Positions 22,406-33,526 of a stretch of DNA of 64,000 nt are shown one piece after another. Below the pieces are notes generated by a model. That model was not told the origin of the DNA, searched no databases, and was given only the letters and a program-made list of their open reading frames with translations. Origin of the DNA: Panaeolus papilionaceus (taxonomy: Eukaryota; Basidiomycota; Agaricomycetes; Agaricales); the NCBI GenBank assembly GCA_015501605.1, contig JADNRZ010000011.1, forward strand, positions 1,674,001 to 1,738,000. Direction: 5' to 3'. The translations under genes were made by a program, and so were the position numbers. How positions within the stretch are numbered: the first letter of the stretch is position 1; each line of letters opens with the position of its first letter.

Positions 22406-23676
22406 TTTCAAATTAGTTCTTGGAAGGTTTTAGAAAGCAAACACGAGCTTGATTGTGGATTTATTATTATGACTGTCTTTTTATTCGGCATGATGTGTTG
22501 TATGTGTGTTTGGATTCTTGTCTCTTAGGTTGTATTAGGGCTATTACTGATTCGATTTGACTAATATTACCCTTTCGATTAATGGGTTTTGTTTCGTTTT
22601 TGAAACACTGAAACTTATTACGATGAATTTTCTACCAAACTTGCCTTCATGAGTTCTCGCAGTAAGATCTGTAGGTTTTAAATACACGTGCATCGTCTTG
22701 GACTGTTACAGGACCAATAAACCTTTTTTTCTTCTCGCTCCTCTCCCCTTGACAAGACACCTTGAGGTCTGATCCCCGAGTCTGCCTACAGCTCGAAGGA
22801 AGGGAACGTCTCCCAAACCTCAGTCAGCGAGACCCACACCTGAGGCCCCGTGGCTCTGTGGGCCGGACCCACAGGCCAACTTTGGGAAATATGACTCAAT
22901 GATGACCCAATTTAAGGCTTCTCATACCCTTATTTCAGGAATTTCATTACGTCCCAGCGCCTCAGGGTTTAACGTTTACAGCTGCTTTCATATCGATCGG
23001 CCAAAATGTTTTCATATAGATATGTGACGTGGTGTGACTAGATGCTGATGGGACCTTCGGGAAAGGGTTTGGACAGCTCCAAAGACTGGGCTAACACCAT
23101 CCTAACGTATCTCAAAAACTTTGGGTACAGTGGTTTTTGACCTCTGGTCTGCTTCTGAGTGTTATTGCGAGCATATAAATGCACCTTTGGTAAATAAGCC
23201 TTAGGACTGCAGATATTCCGCAAAATTTGGACGTTTTTGGGCCGTGAACGCGTCCTTTCTGTTATCCTGTTCGAGGGAGTGGCCTCTTGGTCAGTACCGT
23301 AACGATCAAAATTCGGATATAATTTGAGGTCCGTTCGTCACACAACGTCACTGTATGAAAGTTGTTGCGGCCTATCGATATGAAACCGGCTGTAACGTCA
23401 TTCCGAATGTCTTACGACAAAAGCAGAACATTGACTCATTTGACTTCACTCGGCGCTTGCCTCGAGCTTTGACAAGTTTTTTTTCCCAGTCTTTTCCTTC
23501 ACGTTGTAAATTGTGGCTCCTTTGCCCTGCATCCAAGCTTCCAGGATACAAGACTTGGAAGTGGTATAAAACCCATTCGATTCTCAAGGGAATTATTCCA
23601 ACTCGAATACCCTCGTCAAAGCAAAGCTCTTTACTACGCCAGTCTTTTTCTCTCTTGCTCATCGCATCTTCCAAAC
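22406..23676. other. Intergenic with a short hairpin; promoter of the oxygenase gene
   Basis: No gene seen. Around 22850-22875 there is a GC-richer patch with a small hairpin (TGTGGG, loop, CCCACA). The right part holds the TATA box of the 2OG oxygenase gene. Confidence 0.4.
23565..23571 (+). promoter_or_regulatory. TATA box of the 2OG oxygenase gene
   Basis: TATAAAA, 112 nt upstream of the start codon at 23677, within a pyrimidine-rich leader. Confidence 0.55.
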
Positions 23677-25148
23677 ATGACCGACACTAGTATCGCCGAC
23701 ATTTGCAAGGCCTTTTCAGAGTCCGTTCAGGCAGAGCTGCCTTACATATCTGGCAGCTTCGCTTTAGGACCCAGTGAGTCTCGCGTGTTTTATCAAGGTC
23801 CAAACGGGCTGGGGTATGTCACTCCCTTCGTTCCTCTTTTTTTTTTTTCACATTTTGTTAATATTTGTGCCGCTCGCTTTATAGGCTTCTTGACCTCTCT
23901 ATAGCTGCTCCTGCCGATCTCGAGGCCCTCTCGAATGCTTGTCAGCCTGCGCCCTTTGGTCTAGGCGGAGAGAACATCCTTGACCCTTCCTACAGAAAGG
24001 CGGGGAAAATGGATCCAGCATCTTTCGCTACCCAGTTCTCGCCCCTCAACCACGGGGTTGTGGACGTTATTAAACAGGATCTCCTCAAAGACGGTGACGA
24101 ACGAGGTGTGGGTATCGAGTTATACAAGCTCAATGTCTACGGTAAGTTTTTGGGCTCTAACTTGGCGATCGGAGCGATCTGACATTCTTTTTGCTCTAAA
24201 GGTCCTAGGTCGTTTTTCAAAGCCCACGTCGATACACCTCGATCAGAGAATATGTTTGGTTCGCTGGTCGTTGTGCTTCCCACTGTCCACGAAGGAGGGT
24301 CGCTTGTCTTTCGACACTCTGGAAAGGAATGGACCTTCGACTCTGCCAATGCCGTTGGAACTCCAGCCAAGTCACCCGACAACGTCGAGGATTCCTCTCA
24401 TTCGCCCCCCACCCTTCTAGCTGCGTTTACCGCTTTCTACAGCGACGTAGAACACGAAGTGGCTCCCGTCATTTCAGGTTATCGCGTCACTCTTACCTAC
24501 AACCTTTACTTCGCTGATGGCATTCCTACGAATGTACGCGGAACCGCCAGTGCTGTCCGATCACAATCCCCTGCTACCATTGCCATTCAAACCCATCTCA
24601 GCGATCTTCTCTCTAATCCTTCGTTCCTTACGTCGGGTGGCAATCTTGGGTTCAAGCTTGTACACAAGTACCCTGTCCACCGATCGACCGACCTCCACAC
24701 ACTCATCAAGATGCTCAAAGGCCCTGACGCACGAATTCTTGTCGCTTGCACCTCACTTGGACTCAAGACTTCGCTGCAGGTGTTCTACACGTTCAAGAAC
24801 TATCGCACCAAGAAACGATATGTGACGAAGAAAGCGATCAACGTCGACAGTATTGAGAAAATCGACAATGATTATTGGTCGGAGACCGAAATGTTCCTTG
24901 AGGGGGACTGTGGAGCAAAGATGATAAGGGATGTCAAGTTGGAGTCGGTTGGGGAGTTGGGAGGAAGTGTGAAGCGTAAGAAGGACACACGCGATGTGTA
25001 CTGGGTTAACCCGGAGGTGGAGACCGGAACGAAGGTGGAGAGTGCTTATGTGGCTTATGGTAATGAGGCATCCTTGGGTTATCTCTATGGGGATGTAGCC
25101 ATTGTTGCTGAGGTAGGAAAACCCGATGCACGAAAGACTGTTGCGTGA
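23677..25148 (+). CDS. 2-oxoglutarate/Fe(II)-dependent oxygenase (prolyl-4-hydroxylase-like)
   Basis: Starts MTDTSIADICKAFSES. After two short introns the chain reads GIELYKLNVYG joined to PRSFFKAHVDTPR, giving the iron-binding His-x-Asp (HVD). It continues MFGSLVVVLPTVHEGGSLVF and FYSDVEHEVAPVISGYRVTL, supplying the distal His (EHEV) and the Arg that binds 2-oxoglutarate (GYRVTL). This HxD..H..R arrangement on a double-stranded beta-helix is that of prolyl-4-hydroxylase-like oxygenases. The C-terminal 150 residues are poorly conserved and carry Lys-rich segments. No signal peptide; a cytosolic or nuclear protein is likely. Relatives are common in agaricomycetes but uncharacterised, so the substrate is unknown. 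All three metal ligands are present. Confidence 0.82.
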
Positions 25149-25344
25149 AAGTGAATGCACCACAAGGAGCTTGACCTGTTTAGTATCGCCGCCGTGTTCA
25201 TCCTGTACCAATTATGCATGTACTTGATGACAAAAGTATTACATAAAAAGAGGATGAAGTGAAAATGAATTGAAATGTTAGAATGTTCAACTTGACATAT
25301 AAAGGTATGTATAATCCACACCTAGAGTCCCTGCATCACTGTTA

Positions 25345-26565
25345 CTAGCTAAACATGCGTAGACACATCCATGCTGGTGCTGCGGAGTTGGATGTGTATT
25401 CCTGAAAGTCGAACAACTCCTGCTCGTATGTCTGGAGATGTCCAATTAATTCCCGTTTTCTGCTCAACATGAGGTCCTTCAGTTGATTGGCATTGGCGCC
25501 CTCTTCTGGATCCGTGAAGGTGGCCAGCACCTCGTGATTCTCTGCCTCCGAGTCCAGTTCAAACTCCTGCTCGATAAACTGAATTTGTTGACGAATTGAC
25601 TCGATTCGCTCGAGTAATGCATCGTGAAGGAGCTGTCCTTGTCGTGTGTGTGCTGAAGGACGAGGCATCCTGGTCAAGGATGCATACCACCGTAATTGCA
25701 GGACTTTATCAAGGATTTGTAGTGCTGATTCCTGGGTGTTCTCGAATTTGACGACGTAAGAGCCCTTGCCCTTGAATTCCTTGGATGAAAGTTAACATCG
25801 GCCGTCATATCATTGACAAACAGCTTCGCAGTCGGTAGTAAGTAGAACATACCTTCCAGTATTGTTCCTGTAGGGCAGTCAGACGAGTCTCGGCGTTGGA
25901 GTTCTGCTCAGGGGTAAATAGCTGATCCCACATCGTTGTTACAAGGGCGAATCTCCTCTTTTTGTTCCATCCCAGCTGGTATTGAAAGCTGGCCTGAAAT
26001 ATGCTGAGGCTTCTCTGCAGTGTCTTTGCTACGCGGATTCTGTTTATAGGGTGGAAGTAAAGATATACCAAGCCCACAGCTCCAACCCGATCTGTGATGT
26101 AGTTCCGCAGCATTTCTGCGATAGCTAGTTCCGATATCTTCTCGTCTGCTGATCCTGGAGTATCTACAAGATATATCTTTGGAGAAACGTTCTGCACTTC
26201 GTAGATATTGATCTCCGTGGTTGCTCCTTCTAGTTGGTCTTTTGCGATCTGAAGGACAGAGCCACCTGGTGTTTTGGCTGCGAGTGATTGAACGAACTGT
26301 AACATTTGACTCTTAGTTTACATTCTGAAGATCTCTAGGATAGGGCCAAGACACTCACCGAGCTCTTACCAGCGCCAATTGGCCCTATGAGACTGTAAGT
26401 GTTTCCATTAGCCAGAGGTCGATAGAGATGTGCGATGATCTTCGTTAGAGAGCAATTTACTTACACAACCACCTTTGCGTCTAGGGAATTACGACGAACG
26501 GCGTCGGGTCGAGGTTCAACATCTACGGGACCTAATAATCTGATCCTTTTGTAGCGACAAGCCAT
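25345..26565 (-). CDS. P-loop GTPase (AIG1/septin-like G domain) with C-terminal coiled coil
   Basis: Minus strand; begins MACRYKRIRLLGPVDVEPRP. A later exon gives SLIGPIGAGKSS, a Walker A (G1) loop. The exon at 25805-26305 has VSPKIYLVDTPGSADEKISE, the G3 DTPG motif, and RRFALVTTMWDQLF, whose TTMWD stands where G4 (N/T-K-x-D) is expected. The last exons encode a long charged helix (LLERIESIRQQIQFIEQEF onward), probably a coiled coil. The final residues are WMCLRMFS with a stop at 25345. Such small G-domain proteins form a large, fast-evolving group in mushrooms; related fungal and animal proteins act in membrane or immune processes. No function is assigned here. The start is the first Met giving a compact N-terminus; a longer one is possible. 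Confidence 0.72.
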
Positions 26566-26974
26566 TCTTGTAGGTATACCAGCGAGGGGCTTGTGTGAGG
26601 GGTCACGAGCAAGAAAGGTGCTGCCACAGATAAGCACCGCCCGTCCCTCACTGCGGTGTGTGGGAACAAGTAACTTAGTAAGTCGTAGCAACAATTTGCG
26701 TATCACAACTCGAAATGACGAATATGCCTCGAAGGATAGATGAAGCCCCAGCATGATCAAAACTGACCTTCACGAAGACTTACAAACAGATTCCCATTGA
26801 ACATAACTTCGAATTTTGCAATTGTTCCGGTTTTGGAACATGGAACCCTACAACAAGTCGCGATCGAACTCGCAGGTAAACCGGGGGTCTACGAAAATTC
26901 ACCCATCGTTGAATACGTGAGAAATAAATCAAGGCAAATAGGTCAAGGAGTGTACAAGTGGTTAAAGGCCCCTA
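26566..26974. other. Intergenic, promoter side of the GTPase gene
   Basis: No gene seen between the start of the GTPase gene and the stop of the next minus-strand gene. Confidence 0.45.
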
Positions 26975-28337
26975 CTAGGCTGGCTGTTGCGATGGCGTAT
27001 GATATGCTGGAGGTGCCTCCGACACTGCGACAGATTCTCGATTGACCGGAATCGAAGAGATGACCTCTTTTGTGGGCAGTGTGCCGTCGGGCGAAGGCTC
27101 CGTAGAATAATCAGAGCTTGAAGCATAAATATCAGAGCCACTTCCTGACTGAGCTGAATACACCTGTTGTGGGGAAGAATTTAAAGGAAAGCCTAACATC
27201 GCCGCTTTTGACGCCGGTACTGTGTGATTCGGAGCCCAGGATGCCATGGCGCTACTGTTCGACGTGTGGTGGGAAGGTTCTATGTTGAATGGTGTTGTAG
27301 CGCTAGGTTCGTCTAGAATATAAAATAATGTGTGAACGAGATAGTCTCAACTCCTTACAATCGACATCGAACACCGTACATACCCGAAAGACGTTGTGGT
27401 GTCTGCCCTGAGCGTCGTCGTCGTATGACGATCACAAAAACGACAAAAAGGAGAATTAAGAGGCCACCAAGGGTACCTCCTACGATGGCCGCAATCGGGG
27501 CTTCTGACTCAGCGCTGGTCGCACCTGTAGCAGACCCACTATTCCCTCCGCCTAGAATCAAAGGTCCGCTGGAAGGCTGCTGAAATGGGACTGTATTGCT
27601 TCCAGAAGCTGAGGAGAGCCCAGATGTGCTCAGGCTCGACAAGTCACTGGAGCTCAAACGGCCTGTAACGGAGGCGCTGTTACTGTCAGATCTTGATGTG
27701 CCCAGATTTGACTGTGAGGTTACTGGCGAAGAGGAGCGGCTGAGGGTGTCTGAAGAGGTTTGAGGGTTTTGTATCTGCGTGACGGTCAAGGTCCGTGGGG
27801 GTGGGCTCCTAGGTCCAAGATGAGAGAGAAATCCTTGCTCAAATGACTACCGACTCACGATGAAGGAGAATGCGAATCCGTGGGATCATAGTCAATGCGA
27901 TCTAATCGGAAGTACGCGTCGTTTCCAATGTTTGCGATGACAAGCGAGTGTGGTCCGAATGGTAGCGGCCCAGAGTTCCAAAACTCAACTTCGAATTGCA
28001 CAGGGAGTGTTGTTGGTATATGTACCTCCTTTGCCGGCCCGTTGTCAATGCTGAAACTCGCTCGACTCACTCCGTTTCCTCCTCCACTTGTTGGAATGAT
28101 GCATATGACCGCAATTGCAGAGCCTGTGAAGTACGAGAAATCAACTCTATCCAATGATCGCCCATGGTTACGCTACATACCAGTGAATCTTAGACGAGCA
28201 GTCGTCCCTATTGTACTCGTAGAATGTGCCGTCCCAGACCACTGTGGCATTGTGTACTGGTCAGACGTGATGAAGTCCCATGCTGTTGAGTATGTGATGC
28301 GCGGATCAGCGTCGTCTATAGAATGGGAGTAGGCCAT
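26975..28337 (-). CDS. Single-span membrane protein with beta-sandwich ectodomain and PPxY tail, copy A
   Basis: Starts MAYSHSIDDADPRITYSTAW. The ectodomain (RLRFTG joined to SAIAVICIIPTSGG, then FEVEFWNSGPLPFGPHSLVI and AYFRLDRIDYDPTDS) looks like a galactose-binding-like beta-sandwich. A Ser/Thr/Gly-rich stalk of about 90 residues follows, probably O-glycosylated. Then comes one transmembrane helix (PIAAIVGGTLGGLLILLFVV) with a basic stop-transfer signal (IRRRRSG). The cytoplasmic tail ends EAPPAYHTPSQQPA; PPAY is a PPxY motif, the ligand for WW domains of Rsp5/Nedd4 ubiquitin ligases. No cleavable signal peptide is obvious, so a signal-anchor or an unseen upstream exon is possible. A tandem paralogue lies at 28769-30238. 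The family is widespread in agaricomycetes with unknown function. Confidence 0.72.
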
Positions 28338-28768
28338 GCTGGGGGATGTTGAAGGAGCGTAAAAGAGCGGAAGGGTGTATTCAATTATCAGAGAGTGGTA
28401 GAAGGGAAAGATGGGCCAAAGCCCAAATGATAGGTTTTCTGCTTTCTGAGCGAACATCCGTTACATCTGTCAACCATCGACAATGTATCATAACTATCAA
28501 GGGTTTGCCTTTGAAGGGGCTAAGTCTGTAAACGTTGATAGGGGTGAATCAGTAACAGACCATCAAAAACTGCCGTCATTTCCGAGACTTGGCAATCACC
28601 CTCACTGGATAGTAGACGTGATCTGTAACTTCTAAGTCGGGATCTGAGCAAGAGGCGCAGAGTCGACACCTGTCCCACATTTCTGAGCGCTATGCGTGTA
28701 AGCTGAATAAATGCCCAATCAGGCCTCGTTAAAAGTAGATGCAATAAGGTAAATAGCTACAATTACAA
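28338..28768. other. Intergenic between the two tandem membrane-protein genes
   Basis: Holds the promoter of copy A and the 3' flank of copy B. No gene seen. Confidence 0.45.
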
Positions 28769-30238
28769 TTATCTAGTCATATCATAAGCAGGCGGCGGTG
28801 CTTCGCTAGGATTAATTAAAGAAAGTCTCTGGTCTATATTTGCTAGGGCGGTCTTAGAAGGCGACTCATCTCCTGACCCTGATCGCGAGTGCGCGCTTGT
28901 ATACATATCGGAGGCTGCGGCACTGTCATTAGGGAAGGAAATGGACTCTGCGACTGGCGAGGTACCTCTCCAGGTCGGTGGGTTGCGGGATTTACTGTCG
29001 AATAATGTGGTTTGAGTAGTCTGAGCCTGAAGCAGTGGTGATCTGCTACGTGATGACGCGCGATGGTCACTGTTAACCCCAGTGAAGGGCATTATTGAGC
29101 CATCTTCGGCTTGTGCTACGAAAAGACATAAATTAAGAACTGTTACTTTGTCAAGCCAAAGGTAGGACTCACTCATTCTCGGACCCTCGAATCCCTGAGA
29201 GGATTGTAGACGCATCATTCGTCTTCGCCTTCGACGCAAACAGTACACGCCAATGCCAAGGAGGACGAGTACTAGAACACCCCCAAGGACGCCCGCGATG
29301 ATACCTGGAAGCGAACTGTTCGAAGTTTTTTCAGCGCCCGTGGCGCCATCACTTCCGGTGCCAGTAATCACTATTGGGTCTGGGCCCGGAGAATTCGAAG
29401 TTGCGGGTGGGAGACCCGAGCTTTGGGGACTGTTTGATGATGAGGGGATATTCGAGCTGTTGACCGGTGTTGAGACACCTCCCGTCACAGTAGTATCTAG
29501 GGAACTTGAAGGCCGCGACGACTGCTGGGACGCTGATAGATAGCATCAGCATATTGCTTCGAGTTTATCGCTGTTGAGCCGAATACATACCTGAGGCTGT
29601 GGGGCTTAAGGGTGGTGTATTATTGTCTGTATTTGAAGAGGCTGGAGGTAATGGTGGAGGAGTTGATGAAGGTCGGGGGGTGTCCCTAAGTACGTTCGTG
29701 CATCAGGGCTCAGAAGATACGCCAACTCACATCTCGGAGCACGTACGTCTGTTGAGGTGCATTGCTATCCGTCGGATCGAAATCAATACGATCCATTCTA
29801 AAATACGCATCGTTGTCTAGGTTCGTGATAGTTAAAAGGTGGGAGCCAAATGGAAGTGGGCCAGAATTCCAGAATTGGGTCTGCCATTGCACCGGAGGTG
29901 TTGTTTGATGCGATACTGAGATTGCTGGCCCATCGTCGATTTGAAACGACGCCTTACTCAACTGACCATCTCCAGTCGGGATTGTGCAAATGACAGCGAC
30001 ACGAGATCCTGTAAGTGTAGTGTATCGTGGTTAAACACCATGGAATTATCCTTCTGCAAGATTAGAAATGTCAACATTGCGACTCACCAGTAAACCTGAA
30101 TCGAGCCCATGAGCCTGGCACTGAAGTCGAGTGCATCGTCCCTCGCCAGTCAACATCCTGTGTCACTAATATCCAGCCACTGCCTGAGTAGATGATGGCC
30201 GGGTCGTTATCATCAACGGATCCTTGATAGATTGACAT
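28769..30238 (-). CDS. Single-span membrane protein with beta-sandwich ectodomain and PPxY tail, copy B
   Basis: Tandem paralogue of the preceding gene. The start MSIYQGSVDDNDPAIIYSG aligns with copy A. The ectodomain reads GSRVAVICTIPTGDGQLSKA, WQTQFWNSGPLPFGSHLLTI and AYFRMDRIDFDPTDS, closely parallel to copy A. A Pro/Ser/Thr-rich stalk follows, then the helix GIIAGVLGGVLVLVLLGIGV and a strongly basic stop-transfer (CLRRRRRRM). The tail, split by a short intron, is Ser-rich and ends SEAPPPAYDMTR, again with PPAY. Copies A and B share strand, domain order and the C-terminal SEAPP-AY motif, so they arose by duplication. The stalks diverge most. Function unknown; a surface sensor or wall-associated receptor is a guess. 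Confidence 0.74.
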
Positions 30239-31832
30239 TGTCCACACCAGCCAGAGCGACGAGGGAGAAATTAAAGGAATGAAAGGGAGATAGAATTTAC
30301 TGAATGAAAGGGGGAGGAAGGAAAGTGATGGATATTTTGAGGATCATAAAACAAAGACATAAAACAAGCATTGGTTCTTCCAATGAGTAGGCCCTGAGTC
30401 CCTGACACACTGTGTTGTCTTGTGAAAATGCTCGGTTGCCCCTGCTTGACATGTGAGCAGCAAGCAGTCAGTGCAATAGATTCGAGCATCACTAGATGAT
30501 GTTCATACACAGAAAAGTGATGATGGACAATCAGCGATAGCGGGCATTGTCCTGTGCTCTCAATTGGGCGTAGAGTCAAAGGAAATATAACTGAGAACCT
30601 TCCAAGATGCTCATTTACTAGAATTGCTTCGACCTGTAAATAGTTCTGTATGTATACATCTGAGCACTGTTTTTCCTTGTTCTGATTTGGGTAACCGCTT
30701 CGCAGTTATCTCGACACCGTCGATGCCCGCACATGTCGTATTTCTGATGGTCATAATATATCATCATACATCCATCTATCATCGAGCGCCATCGGCTCAT
30801 CATTGGACCACCTGTCTCCGGGGCGATAGAAGGGGAGATAAGCATTTGCAAGCAGTTATTGAATGTATTTATGTATGTGGACCTCTGGTGGTCATCCTTA
30901 ATATCAACATGGGTGGGGGGAAAATCCGAACTTGACAACGTGTTAAAATTGCACCCCTTGTATTGAGATCGACGTGGCGACGCCCAGCATCGGCTTTGAA
31001 GCCATTCATGGTGTTGTGTAGCAAGGGTTAGTAGGGTGCCTCGCAGCCTAAGTACCGAACTACCCTGTTGCTGTGATACAACTTGTGTCTGGATGTCAAC
31101 TCGGATATTAACTTGGTTTGGACTTGGATAAGAACAACAAATAGCCTCGAAAAAACATGGCGACGATCGACCAAAAGGCGGCGTTGCATATTGAGAGTCG
31201 AGACCCGGTCACCCACTTTGGACCCATAACATCCCTACTCTTTACAACCCTTGTTGCGAGTTACTTATATTCGTATGGGATGGGGTGTTCCTACTTATAA
31301 GTTCTTACTGAGAAATAGAAAGCAGAATTGTTCCTTCACGATGAGACGGGTTGTAAGGCCCGCTCATCAAAGGATAAGAAAGGCGCGCGCTCCGGAAATC
31401 CTATCTCCTCGGTAGTCCCGCAATTTATCACGTCTCGATGAGCCATCGTCTATCGATGGCTCGCGAGATTCTTTGGGGTTTTCAACTATTTCCTCCAAAC
31501 CACTGCCATCTCTGCAGTGGCAGTCTTTCACCCTGCTTTCTCAAGTCGTTCTTCCATCAATTTTTGCAACCCTCCAAACTCCCTCTAGTGTTGGCATTGG
31601 CTCGAGGGTCTGCTTCTCAGACTCTCGCTACCCCCAAGCTCAGGTTTTGGCGCTCGGTTCCCAACGCGATGGCAGCGCGAAGTTCGGTCTTCTGCCATCG
31701 TTGTTCACATGTCTCTCTCTCTCCTCTCTCCTTTCTCATAGCATGCGCCTAACTCTTAAGTATATGCCACTTGCAAGATAAAAAACCATGTAGGCTACCC
31801 TCCATGGACCTCGATTGAAGTTATTTTTCATC
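30239..31832. other. Long intergenic region, no supported gene
   Basis: About 1.6 kb between copy B and the tRNA gene. Several open frames of 60-106 codons occur on both strands (for example 30618-30938 and 31438-31781), but none has a recognisable domain or consistent splicing. A pyrimidine-rich tract (CT repeats) lies at about 31708-31738. Confidence 0.4.
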
Positions 31833-31910
31833 TCTTTGTTAGTATATCGGTTAGTACACGCGCCTGTCATTAGACCGCGCGAAAGCTGGGTTCGACTCCC
31901 AGACAGAGAG
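31833..31910 (+). tRNA. tRNA-Asp (GTC) with a 6-nt intron
   Basis: A complete cloverleaf can be drawn. The acceptor stem TCTTTGT (31833-31839) pairs with ACAGAGA (31903-31909) over 7 bp with one G-U pair; discriminator base G fits Asp. The D-stem is GTA/TAC. The anticodon stem CGCGC (31859-31863) pairs with GCGCG (31877-31881). The loop carries CTGTCA with anticodon GTC at 31866-31868. Six extra bases (about 31870-31875, TTAGAC) lie after position 37, the standard site of nuclear tRNA introns. The T-arm is CTGGG, loop TTCGACT, CCCAG. The mature tRNA is 72 nt without CCA. Confidence 0.93.
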
Positions 31911-31916
31911 CCTATC

Positions 31917-31921
31917 TTTTT
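31917..31921 (+). terminator. RNA polymerase III terminator of tRNA-Asp
   Basis: A run of five T begins 7 nt after the discriminator base; a longer T run follows at about 31929. Confidence 0.7.
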
Positions 31922-32255
31922 GAGGATCTTTTTTTCTTTAATTTTGGCATATGTTCAAGATAAACAAAAATACGAGTTTGAGTAGGTTTTCTTCCTTAAA
32001 AATACCACCTTTTGCAAGAAATGAATTACCACTCTTGTTTGGATAGCGTAGGATAGCATCAGACGAGGAGTGCGTCAGGGTCGCGTTCGCGTTGCTTGTT
32101 GCTGTTTGTGAAGCACGTGGGGGGCGTTGGTCGCCGTCGTCACCGCCGTTGGACGCGACCCTAAGCCCTTAGCCACTCAACTTCTCCTCCACTCCTCGTA
32201 CTCCTTCTATCACCGCACATACTAACCCCTATACACAGAAATATAGCAAGGCTCA
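31922..32255. other. Intergenic, promoter of HMG-box gene
   Basis: No gene seen between tRNA-Asp and the start of the HMG-box gene. Confidence 0.4.
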
Positions 32256-33219
32256 ATGTTACAATCGCTTCTTCGACAGTCCTTGGGCCGTTTGAACGTG
32301 ACGCGTGGAATGGTTGGACTATCCAGGTTGCCGCTTTACGCCAATATAACGCGCGGTCTTTTGACGAGTGCACCTGCACTGAAAGAGGCTGACACCTCCG
32401 TCACTAAGGTTAGGGAGGTCAAGAAAAAGACCAAAGCTAAGAAGGTGGTACCTAAGAAGCCCAAGCGTACGTTCTCCTTTGTCTTTCGGTTGCTTGTGAG
32501 ATGGATTTTGACTCAATCATACTTGTTTTTTCTCCATATGCTACCCTTCTGAATTTCTCGCGATTTCAATTGTATACTATGAATGATAGTGTATAAAAAG
32601 GACGTCGTCCGACCAGACTCAATCAGACGCCCTCTCTATGGATTTGCCAAATTCGTCCAAGAATTGCGAGAGAAGTCTGGCTCCACGGACAGTCTTAGAG
32701 CATTATTCGGGGAAGCAAGTCCTAAGTGGCACGCCCTCAGTGAACAAGAGAAACAGGTTTTTACACACGCTGAATATGTTCGATTCGGGGTAACTGATCA
32801 TAAAGTTGTAGAAATACGGCTGTGATCCTGAAGAGATGAAATCCTACAACGAGAAGATCCGTGAATGGCGCTCTTCACTGAACAACAAAGAGCGCAAAGT
32901 TCTTGGTCTCAAAATCAAAGTTACCCCCCATCCAATGTCAGCATACCAAATGTAAGCCTTGATATGGTTATGTTACTGTAGAACTTTCTCACTCATGATG
33001 CCTTGCATATTGACAGGGTTGTGAGAGAGGTTTTCAAACAGAACCCAGGTCTGCCCTTCACGGAGACTGGTGCCCTCGTCCAGAAGAAGTATAAGAGTTT
33101 GACTGAGGAGCAGAAGGAGGTAAGCGTCATAGCTCAAGCGGAATGCAGCATTTCTGACAGTGGTCCAGCAATACAAGCGTGATGCGATAGCTGAATTCAA
33201 TGCCCAACAGGCGGCATAA
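32256..33219 (+). CDS. Mitochondrial HMG-box DNA-binding protein (Abf2/TFAM type)
   Basis: The N-terminus (MLQSLLRQSLGRLNVTRGM, with RLPLYANITRGLLTSAP) is Arg/Leu/Ser-rich with no acidic residues, a typical mitochondrial targeting sequence. A Lys-rich linker (VREVKKKTKAKKVVPKKPKR) follows. HMG box 1 begins RPDSIRRPLYGFAKFVQELR and includes SPKWHALSEQEKQ. After an intron the chain is DPEEMKSYNEKIREWRSSLN. Box 2 begins HPMSAYQM, VVREVFKQNPGLPF, and continues YKSLTEEQKE to QYKRDAIAEFNAQQAA with a stop at 33217. Two HMG boxes behind a presequence is the layout of yeast Abf2 and animal TFAM, which package mitochondrial DNA. Introns are short and in the expected places. The role is inferred from architecture. 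Confidence 0.78.
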
Positions 33220-33526
33220 CTTCTATATCTATCGCTAATGCCGCGCTCTTCTTGATGGTTTATATCGCTGCTGAGCCGGGGAGGCCTGGTACACAGCTGA
33301 GGACTCCGTTGGAATTTTCTCCTTCCTCCCTCGTGCGTAGTAATACCCTGTATCATAGTTTAATTCCAGTATTCATCCAGCGCGCTCGGCGGCTGGCTCC
33401 TAGACCCTACTTTTTATAACATCCTATTGTTTTTTCCTAAACAAGGTCGTGTTCAGGTTTTTGACTGCTCGTACAATTCGTCCTATCCTGCTATTACAAT
33501 TGGAATCTGATCCATATATTCCAATG
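33220..33526. other. Short convergent intergenic region
   Basis: 3' flanks of the HMG-box gene and of the opposing kinase-like gene; no gene seen. Confidence 0.45.

Noticed and set aside
31438..31781. Two overlapping plus-strand frames of about 100 codons before the tRNA
   Set aside because: They overlap in different frames, are Ser/Leu-rich because of a CT-rich tract, and show no known motif.
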